Shown here in pieces: positions 1 through 6,341 of a stretch of 17,141 nucleotides of DNA (position 1 is the stretch's first letter; each line of letters begins with the position of its first letter). The translations under genes were made by a program, and so were the position numbers. The DNA is from CAZIOH01 sp964540815 (lineage in GTDB: Bacteria > Myxococcota_A > Polyangia > Fen-1088): assembly GCA_964540815.1 (NCBI GenBank), contig CAZIOH010000120.1, positions 1-17,141 on the forward strand, in the 5' to 3' direction. Under the pieces are notes generated by a model that ran no database searches, was not told the DNA's origin, and worked only from the letters and a program-made list of their open reading frames with translations.

Positions 1-718
1 TGATCACCACCCGGTCGAAGGGCACCAGGTTGTCGTCGAGGATCCGCAGCCAGCCCCCGCCCTCGGCCACCACCGGTCCCACGTCGAACCCGAACGTGGG
101 GTGCCGGGGATCGACCGAGGACTGCTCGAGCGAGGCGGTCAACCGTGCGTGGCGCAGCTCGAGGCCCCAGGCCCCGGGGAAATCGAAGATGGCATTCAGG
201 TCGTCGATGGTCCCACCCACGATGCGAAAGAAGGAGCCCGGGGCGGGCGGGCCTTCTCCTTCCTTCGGGGCGACCGGAGCGGCCACGGTCCTGGGGGCGA
301 GCGCAGCCAGGAAGCCGATCTCCGGGCTCTGCTGCATGAGCGCGAAGCGCCACGTGGCCTTTCCCACCACCAGGTCGTGGATCGAGAAGCTGCCCTTCGT
401 GATCAGGGTTCGCAGCTTGATCCGGGCCTCGAGGTGCGGGACGTCGAGCACCACCGTGCCCTCGGGATCGGTGATGCGCAGGCCGTCGACGCTGACCGGG
501 CTCGGCGCGTCGGTGAGGATGTCGACCAGCGCGCGCAGGCTCCAGTCCACCCCGCCGAGCGCCAGCTTGCCACGCTGCTGGGGCAGAACGCCCGAGATGA
601 GGGCCGCGAGGCGTGGCCCCTGCAGGACGACCGAGGCCGCCAGGAGCGCGACCGAAAGCAGCGCCAGCAGCCCCCCGAGGGCGATGGCGATCCACTTGGC
701 GGGTCCGAGACGAGGCAC
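1..718 (-). CDS. AsmA/TamB-like membrane-anchored protein, N-terminal part (runs off the left edge)
   Basis: This reading frame stays open from 718 to the window edge, giving 239 residues. It begins with a short Arg/Lys n-region and one hydrophobic segment (about residues 9-32), followed by a periplasmic-type domain. Residues 50-120 contain the pattern seen at the start of AsmA/TamB-type proteins: a 'VDWSLRALVDIL' stretch, then 'VDGLRITDPEGTVVLDVPHLEARI' in pieces, then a 'GSFSIHDLVV' strand. A Pro/Ala-rich spacer (about 141-161) precedes a second beta-rich repeat. The family is tied to lipid transfer and outer-membrane assembly in Gram-negative bacteria; the substrate here is unknown. The start is uncertain: GTG at 718 is chosen, TTG at 730 is in frame, and neither has a well-spaced ribosome site. 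The gene is divergent from polA. The family call is moderate because the C-terminus is missing. Confidence 0.65.
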   Translation of the reverse strand, partial: MPRLGPAKWIAIALGGLLALLSVALLAASVVLQGPRLAALISGVLPQQRGKLALGGVDWSLRALVDILTDAPSPVSVDGLRITDPEGTVVLDVPHLEARIKLRTLITKGSFSIHDLVVGKATWRFALMQQSPEIGFLAALAPRTVAAPVAPKEGEGPPAPGSFFRIVGGTIDDLNAIFDFPGAWGLELRHARLTASLEQSSVDPRHPTFGFDVGPVVAEGGGWLRILDDNLVPFDRVVI

Positions 719-816
719 TGCGCCAATCAATGTGCCATTGTTCGCACTCTGCCTCCACCCATCGGCCGAATGAAAAGCGCCTTGCCGACCCCTTGCCCAG
801 CAGCGAGCCGAGCTCC

Positions 817-3738
817 GTGACCCAGTCCCCCCCACCGCTCCCCCCCCCGCCCGTGGACGATGCGGCGCCCCCCGGCGCCGCGGCTGCCGCACGTCAGACG
901 CTCTTCGTGGTGGACGCGCTCAACTTCATCTTCCGCGCCTTCCACGCCTTGCCCCGCCTCACCACCTCGCGGGGAGAGCACACCGGCGCGGTCTACGGTC
1001 TGTGTCAGATGCTGATGCGCATCGAGCGCGAGCAGCGGCCGTCGCACCTGTGCGCGGTCTTCGACGCTCCCGGGGAGAACTTTCGTCACCGTCTCTTCGG
1101 CGGCTACAAGACCGAGCGCCCGCCCATGCCGGCCGAGCTCGCTCCCCAGCTCGACCGGGTGCACGAGGTGATTGCCGCCTTCGGGATTCCGACCCTCTCG
1201 GTCCCGGGCTTCGAGGCCGACGACGTGATCGCCACCGTGGCCAGGCTGGCGGTCGCCGAGGGGATGGACGTGGTCATCTGCTCGTCCGACAAGGATCTGA
1301 CCCAGCTCTGCGGACCGGGGATCTCGATCCTCGACACCATGAAGAACCGCACCCTCACGCCCGTGGACATCGCGGAGAAGTTCGGCGTCGGCCCGGAGCG
1401 GGTGGGGGATGTCCTCGCCCTCACCGGGGACTCCATCGACAACGTCCCGGGCGTCGAAGGGATCGGCCCGAAGACCGCCGCCGAGCTGGTGAACCGCTTC
1501 GGAGATCTGGCCGGGGTCCTCGCCCACGCCGACGAGGTCAAGGGCAAGCGCGGCGAGGCGCTGCGCGCGGCCCGCGAGCAGGTGCTGCTGTCGCGCGAGC
1601 TGGTGCGCCTGCGCGAGGACGTGCCGCTGCCGAAGTCCCTGTCCGAGCTGCATCGGCACGAGCCGGACAACCAGAGCCTGCTTGGGCTCTTTCGCACGCT
1701 CGAGTTCTCTCGGCTCGCGGACAACCTGGCGAGCGCGCTGGCGACCGCCAGCACCAGCGCCGCCGCTACCGCCAGCGCCAGCGCTGGCCCCACCGAAGGC
1801 GATGTCGACCTCGGGGCCGCGGTCGGCGCCGAGGTGGGCGCCGGCCTGGAAGGCGAGGGGCTCGCCCCACGGGCGAAGGCTCCGGCCCCCCCGACCGCCG
1901 CCCTGGTGTTCGTCGACCCGGTCGACGCCGAGATCCTGCGAACGCCCTCCGAGCTCGCGGCGCTGGCGACCGCGCTTCATGCCGAGCACGAGGAATGGGG
2001 CCTCGCCTTGGTCTGGGACGGACCGTCGGCGGTGCAGGCCGAGCTGGTGGGCCTGGCGGTCGCGACCGCCGGCGGGCGCCGGGCGTACCTCCCGCTCAGC
2101 CATCGCTACCTCGGCGCACCCACGACCTTGCACGCCGCCGACGTGGTCGCGGTGCTCGGGCCTTTGCTCGGCGAGCCCACGCGCCCGAAGGCTGTCCACG
2201 ACGGCAAGACCATGGCGGTGGTCCTGCAGCAGCTCGGCATCCGGCTCGACGGGGTGGTGGGTGATTCGATGCTGGCCGGGTACCTGCTCGACGCCTCGCG
2301 CACCCGCTACGATCTCGACGTGATCGCCACCGCCGGCGGCATCCCCGACGTGGCTCCGCGCACGGCCTGGCTCGGCACCGGAAAGAGCGCCCGGGCCGCC
2401 GCCGACGTCCTGGTCGAGGAGGCCGGGCGGCGCCTCGGCGCCGAGGCGGCCGCCGCGCGCGTGCTCTCCGGCGCGCAGCGCGCGACGCTCGAGGCGCGGG
2501 CGCTCGCGCCGCTCTACCGCGAGCTCGAGCTCCCGCTCGCCGGCGTGCTCGCCAGGATCGAGTGCCGCGGGATCTCCCTCGACTCCGGTTACCTGCGCAC
2601 CCTCGGCCAGGAGGTGGGGCAGCTCGCCACCCTGCTCGAGGCCGAGATCCATGCGCTCGCCGGCTCCACCTTCAACATCAGCTCCAACAAGCAGCTCGCC
2701 GACGTGCTCTTCGGCAAGCTCGGCCTGCCGGTGATCCGCAAGACCAAGACCGGCGCCTCCACCGACGCCGACACCCTCGAGGAGCTGGCGGCCCTGCACC
2801 CGGTCCCCGCCAAGATCGTCGAGTATCGCGGGCTCATGAAGCTGAAGGGGACCTACATCGACGCGCTACCCGCGCTGGTGAATCCGCGCACCGGGCGCCT
2901 GCACACCTCCTTCAATCAGGCGGTGGCGGCCACCGGTCGGCTGTCCTCGAGCGACCCGAATCTCCAGAACATCCCGATCCGGACCGAGCTCGGACGTCGG
3001 ATCCGACAGGCCTTCCTCGCGCGTCCCGGCACCACCTTGGTCTCGGCCGACTACTCCCAGATCGAGCTGCGCGTGCTGGCGCACTTCTCGGCCGATCCAG
3101 GGTTCGTGGAGGCCTTCCGCGCCGGCGACGACATCCACCAACGGACGGCCGCCGAGGTCTTCGAGGTCCCCCTCACGGCCGTGACCGCCGAGCACCGCCG
3201 CGTCGCGAAGGCCATCAACTTCGGCCTGGTCTTCGGACAGACCGACTTCGGGCTGGCGCAAACCTTGCGCATCCCGCGCCTCCGCGCGCGCGCCTACATC
3301 GACAACTACTTCCGCCGCTACGGCGGCGTGCGCGAATACATGGAGCGCGCCATCGCCGAGGCTCGGGTCACCGGCGAGGTGACGACCCTGCTCGGCCGGC
3401 GGCGCCCGCTCCCGGAGATCCGGTCGGCGCGCGTGCAGGAGCGGAACTACGCGGAGCGGATCGCGCGCAACACGCCGATCCAGGGATCGGCGGCCGATCT
3501 GCTCAAGCTGGCCATGATCCGGGTCGATCGCGGCATCGAGTCGGGGGCGGTCCCGGCGGCGGTGGGCGCGGAATTGCTGCTGACCGTCCATGACGAGCTG
3601 GTGTTCGAGGTGCCGACCGATCGCGTCTCGGACTTCTGCCCGTGGGTCAAGGCCGAGATGGAGCACGTCATGCCACTCGCGGTCCCCTTGGTGGTGGATG
3701 TGGGCTTCGGGGCGACCTGGGGCGACGCCCATCGCTGA
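817..3738 (+). CDS. polA: DNA polymerase I with degenerate 3'-5' exonuclease domain
   Basis: This is a 973-residue family A polymerase (E. coli PolA has 928), which fills gaps and removes RNA primers in replication and repair. The 5' nuclease domain spans about residues 27-300, with 'VVDALNFIFRAF', 'GFEADDVIATVA', 'SSDKDLTQL' and 'LTGDSIDNVPGVEGIGPKTA'. An Ala/Ser/Thr/Gly-rich linker (about 305-360) follows. The exonuclease-like domain (about 365-550) lacks the expected acidic ligands. The polymerase domain (about 560-973) carries motif A 'SADYSQIELR' (D745), motif B with R794, K798, F802 and F806, and motif C 'VHDEL' (H925, D926, E927). The start is uncertain: GTG 817 lies just before two poly-C runs, and the only in-frame ATG upstream (730) lacks a ribosome site and would overlap the divergent gene's start region. 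Another possible start is GTG 853. The gene appears monocistronic. Confidence 0.95.
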   Translation: MTQSPPPLPPPPVDDAAPPGAAAAARQTLFVVDALNFIFRAFHALPRLTTSRGEHTGAVYGLCQMLMRIEREQRPSHLCAVFDAPGENFRHRLFGGYKTERPPMPAELAPQLDRVHEVIAAFGIPTLSVPGFEADDVIATVARLAVAEGMDVVICSSDKDLTQLCGPGISILDTMKNRTLTPVDIAEKFGVGPERVGDVLALTGDSIDNVPGVEGIGPKTAAELVNRFGDLAGVLAHADEVKGKRGEALRAAREQVLLSRELVRLREDVPLPKSLSELHRHEPDNQSLLGLFRTLEFSRLADNLASALATASTSAAATASASAGPTEGDVDLGAAVGAEVGAGLEGEGLAPRAKAPAPPTAALVFVDPVDAEILRTPSELAALATALHAEHEEWGLALVWDGPSAVQAELVGLAVATAGGRRAYLPLSHRYLGAPTTLHAADVVAVLGPLLGEPTRPKAVHDGKTMAVVLQQLGIRLDGVVGDSMLAGYLLDASRTRYDLDVIATAGGIPDVAPRTAWLGTGKSARAAADVLVEEAGRRLGAEAAAARVLSGAQRATLEARALAPLYRELELPLAGVLARIECRGISLDSGYLRTLGQEVGQLATLLEAEIHALAGSTFNISSNKQLADVLFGKLGLPVIRKTKTGASTDADTLEELAALHPVPAKIVEYRGLMKLKGTYIDALPALVNPRTGRLHTSFNQAVAATGRLSSSDPNLQNIPIRTELGRRIRQAFLARPGTTLVSADYSQIELRVLAHFSADPGFVEAFRAGDDIHQRTAAEVFEVPLTAVTAEHRRVAKAINFGLVFGQTDFGLAQTLRIPRLRARAYIDNYFRRYGGVREYMERAIAEARVTGEVTTLLGRRRPLPEIRSARVQERNYAERIARNTPIQGSAADLLKLAMIRVDRGIESGAVPAAVGAELLLTVHDELVFEVPTDRVSDFCPWVKAEMEHVMPLAVPLVVDVGFGATWGDAHR
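827..848 (+). repeat. Two poly-C tracts at the 5' end of polA
   Basis: A run of seven C (827-833) and one of nine C (840-848) lie within 11 codons of the GTG start and encode a Pro-rich leader. Runs of this length are slippage-prone, and a change of one base would shift the polA frame if translation starts upstream of them. Confidence 0.8.
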
Positions 3739-3752
3739 TCGCGCGTCGCGAA

Positions 3753-3779
3753 GCGTGAGATACGGCCGGGCGTGAGATA
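3753..3779. repeat. Short direct repeat between polA and the TPR-zincin gene
   Basis: The 10-mer GCGTGAGATA occurs at 3753-3762 and again at 3770-3779, a period of 17 bp, in the 54-bp gap between genes. It lies just upstream of an A/T-rich stretch (TAAGATTAAG) that could hold a -10 element. It may be a regulator half-site pair or part of a promoter, but nothing else supports either reading. Confidence 0.4.
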
Positions 3780-3792
3780 AGATTAAGAGGAC

Positions 3793-5370
3793 ATGAATTG
3801 GAGGTGGTTTCGCGTGCCCAGGCCGGCCTGCTTGCTCGTTCTCGGCTCGGTGGTGGTCGGCGTACTCGGCTCATCTGGCTGCTCGCCCGGTGGTGGTTCG
3901 TGGAACGGCTCGTCGACGCGCACGGAATCCGCGCTCACCACGTCGTCGGCTGCGGCACCGGTCACGGATGCGGCGGGAACGGCGCGGGGCGCCAGCGGGC
4001 CGGCGGCCGGTGCCACGACGGCGGCAGCTCACGGCGGATCCAGAGCCGGGGCAGGCTCGCGATCGTCCCCCGCGGCGCCGGCCGCGATGTCTCCGTCCAC
4101 CCGCGCCAGCGGAGGCGCCTTGCCCGCGAGCAACCTGGTCGCGTCGGCGTCGAGCGAGGAGCCGCCCCCGCGCCCGCTCCGCCGCTGCTTCTCGAACCTC
4201 CCCGCCTGGGAGGATCCCTCGGTCTCGGAGCTCCTCGATCGGGCCGGGGATCTCTTCGATGCCGAGGACTTCGCCGGCGCGCTCGCGTGCTCGGAGGAGG
4301 CGGCACGGCAGGCCCCGCGCTCGGTGGAGGCCCACCACGACCGCGCCGCCGCCCTGCTGCACCTCGGCCGGGCCGATGAGGCGCGCGACGCCCTGTTGCT
4401 GGCGCTGTCCCTCAATCCGGAGGACGGCGAGACGCTGGAGGCCGCGGCCGATCTCTTCATCAACCAGCTGCCGCCCTCGGCGGATCGTTCGTCCATCGGG
4501 CTCGAATACGCCCGCCGCGGCTACCGCCGGGTGTTGCGCCGCGATCGCGCGCGCGCGGCGCGGCTCGGGCTGCTCGAGGCCCAGGCGCTCATCGATCTCG
4601 GTCGCGCCGACGAGGCCCTGCGACGACTGGGGACGACCATCTCCCTCGCGCCCCGGCTGGCGGCCGCGCGCTACGAGAAGGGCGTGGCCCTGTTCGAGCT
4701 GTGCCGGTTCCGAGAAGCCCGCGAGGTCTTCGAGAAGGTGTTGACCCTCACCCCCGACCACGCGCATGCGCTCTACCACCTCGGCTTGATAGACGAGCGC
4801 GAGCGCAACCCGTCGTCGGCGTCCGCGCGCTTCGTGGCGGCCGCGGAAGCCGATCCCGCGGCGTTTCCCCTCCCGCCCGAGGTTTCCCGCGACGACTTCG
4901 CGGGACGGGTCCGCAAGATCGTGGCGGGGCTTCCGAGCGACGTGCAGGCCGATCTCGCCAAGGCCCACCTCGAGACCAGCGAGCTGCCCGCCATCGAGGA
5001 TCTGGTGGCGGAGAAGCCGCCGCTGTCGCCGACCATCCTGGGACTGTTCCGGGGCCTGCCGCTCGACTGGTCGGGGGACGCGGACCGTCGGCCGCAGGCG
5101 GGCCGCGGGGCCAAGGGCAGGGCACCCGCTCCCCGCATCGCGGACGGCGCATCCGAGGCCGGCGCCAGCGATCCCGGGACCGGGCCTGGGCGATGCAGCA
5201 CCAGCACCGAGATCCCGGAGCGGACGATCATCCTCTATCGCCGCAACCTCCTGCGCTCCCTGCGCAACCCCGGTGAGCTCGACGACGCTATCCAGAAGAC
5301 GCTCCTGCACGAGGTTGGCCACCTCCGCGGCGAAGACGACGGATCTCTCCGCGATCGCGGCCTCGAGTAA
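3793..5370 (+). CDS. TPR-repeat lipoprotein with C-terminal Zincin_1 metallopeptidase-like domain
   Basis: The 525-residue product starts with a lipoprotein signal peptide (Arg-containing n-region, hydrophobic core, 'GSSGC' with lipidated Cys30). A long Ala/Ser/Gly/Thr-rich, probably disordered stretch runs to about residue 130. TPR-like helices fill about 145-355 ('ALACSEEAARQAP', 'AALLHLGRADEARDALLLAL', 'GVALFELCRFREAREVFEKVL'). From about 365 to the end the sequence fits the minimal zinc metalloprotease family Zincin_1 (PF06262): 'ILGLFRGLPL', 'TIILYRRNLLRSL', then the zinc motif HEVGH (506-510). An Ala/Gly-rich insert (about 430-472) splits this domain. An attached, probably periplasmic or outer-membrane, TPR scaffold plus peptidase is inferred; the substrate is unknown. 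The start is uncertain: ATG 3793 has AAGAGG only 2 nt away, whereas in-frame GTG 3814 has GGAGG 9 nt upstream. Confidence 0.85.
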   Translation: MNWRWFRVPRPACLLVLGSVVVGVLGSSGCSPGGGSWNGSSTRTESALTTSSAAAPVTDAAGTARGASGPAAGATTAAAHGGSRAGAGSRSSPAAPAAMSPSTRASGGALPASNLVASASSEEPPPRPLRRCFSNLPAWEDPSVSELLDRAGDLFDAEDFAGALACSEEAARQAPRSVEAHHDRAAALLHLGRADEARDALLLALSLNPEDGETLEAAADLFINQLPPSADRSSIGLEYARRGYRRVLRRDRARAARLGLLEAQALIDLGRADEALRRLGTTISLAPRLAAARYEKGVALFELCRFREAREVFEKVLTLTPDHAHALYHLGLIDERERNPSSASARFVAAAEADPAAFPLPPEVSRDDFAGRVRKIVAGLPSDVQADLAKAHLETSELPAIEDLVAEKPPLSPTILGLFRGLPLDWSGDADRRPQAGRGAKGRAPAPRIADGASEAGASDPGTGPGRCSTSTEIPERTIILYRRNLLRSLRNPGELDDAIQKTLLHEVGHLRGEDDGSLRDRGLE

Positions 5371-5386
5371 CGCCCGCGCTGCCGAG

Positions 5387-6286
5387 CTACTTCTTGGCGT
5401 CGAGGCGGGCGCCGCCCACCTTCTCGGGCATCTTGCCGTCGAGCTTGATGTCCTGGGCTTCCGGAGGGAGCACGGCGTTCCCTTCGGTGACCACGGCGCC
5501 CTTGGCGTCGACCAGCTTCTTGTGGATGATGAGACCATCCGAGGCCGCGAAGCCCCCGATCGAGTTGATGGCGAAGGTCCCGGTCACCACGTACTGCTCA
5601 CCGGTCTTGGCGGTCAGCGCCTTCGGCTTGCCGGTCTTCCAGTCCTTGACCGGATAGTCGGCGACCAGCAGGGCCCGCTCCTTCTTGCCGGTGGGAGAAT
5701 CGGACATGAAGAAGTGCGGCTGATCGCACGGACGGCAGGCCCCGCCCGACGCGGCCGCGGGCGCCTCGGGCGCGGCCTCGGCGGCCTTGCCCTTGGATTT
5801 CTTGCTCACCTTGGCCTTGGCCTTCGCCGCCTTCTTGTTCTTGGCCGCGAGCTCGTCGTTGCACTTGCGCTGCTCGGCGGGACACTCGTAAATCTCGGTG
5901 AGGTACGCCTTGACCTGCACGTCCTTGTCGAGGTTCTGGGCGGTGTGCTTGCGCAACCCATAGACCGAGAGCTCGCCGGTCGGATACGTCTCCGGGGCGT
6001 TCGTCACGTTGAAATTGGGTTGCGGCGGGAGGTCGACCTTGATAGGGGCCAGTTCCTGACCTTGCGCCCAAGCCCGATTGCCATGCCCACCGAAGACCGC
6101 GACGCCGAGCGAACCCGTCAACGAGGGAGCCAAGGGAGATAGCAGCGTGAGCGCGAAGGGAACCATCAGACGCAGGCGAGCCGAACGGCGCGCCGCACGG
6201 CCACCGTCACCGTCATCGGCCCTGTGCGACGATCCTGCGGAGCTTCGGCTTGTCAACGCCAGGTTGGGGGACGCGAGTCGTTTCAT
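5387..6286 (-). CDS. Exported protein of unknown function with four-Cys core and Lys/Ala-rich insert
   Basis: This gene encodes 299 residues, starting at ATG 6286 with AGGAG 9 nt upstream. A long Arg-rich n-region precedes a hydrophobic stretch (about 40-66) and an 'AWA' site near residue 74, so export with cleavage is likely. ATG 6166 (residue 41) would give a more normal signal length but lacks a ribosome site. The mature part starts with a Pro-rich segment, then beta-strand-rich sequence ('VQVKAYLTEIYEC'). The pair Cys135/Cys142 is separated from Cys184/Cys187 (CRPC) by a 40-residue Lys/Ala low-complexity insert (about 147-182). A second beta-rich block follows ('GEQYVVTGTFAINS'). The alternation suggests a small barrel such as an OB fold, which is inference only. 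The cysteines may form disulfides or bind a metal. The gene converges on the TPR-zincin gene (16-nt gap) and diverges from the binding-protein gene (40-nt gap). I do not recognise the family. Confidence 0.8.
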   Translation of the reverse strand: MKRLASPNLALTSRSSAGSSHRADDGDGGRAARRSARLRLMVPFALTLLSPLAPSLTGSLGVAVFGGHGNRAWAQGQELAPIKVDLPPQPNFNVTNAPETYPTGELSVYGLRKHTAQNLDKDVQVKAYLTEIYECPAEQRKCNDELAAKNKKAAKAKAKVSKKSKGKAAEAAPEAPAAASGGACRPCDQPHFFMSDSPTGKKERALLVADYPVKDWKTGKPKALTAKTGEQYVVTGTFAINSIGGFAASDGLIIHKKLVDAKGAVVTEGNAVLPPEAQDIKLDGKMPEKVGGARLDAKK

Positions 6287-6322
6287 CAAGCGGCTCTCCT
6301 CGGCAGGGGGTGGCAACGGAAG

Positions 6323-6341
6323 GTGCGTGAATAACACGCGC
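6323..6341 (+). promoter_or_regulatory. Hairpin over the start codon of the substrate-binding protein gene
   Basis: The arms GTGCGTG (6323-6329) and CACGCGC (6335-6341) pair over 7 positions (one G-T wobble) around an AATAA loop. The GTG start codon (6327-6329) is inside the left arm and the GGAAGG ribosome-site candidate (6318-6323) abuts it. It could limit translation or be an operator in the 40-bp divergent gap. Chance formation in GC-rich DNA cannot be excluded. Confidence 0.35.

Noticed and set aside
727..2799. A 690-codon open frame on the minus strand opposite polA
   Set aside because: It is a shadow of polA: the plus frame has all PolA motifs, and long antisense frames are expected at this GC content.
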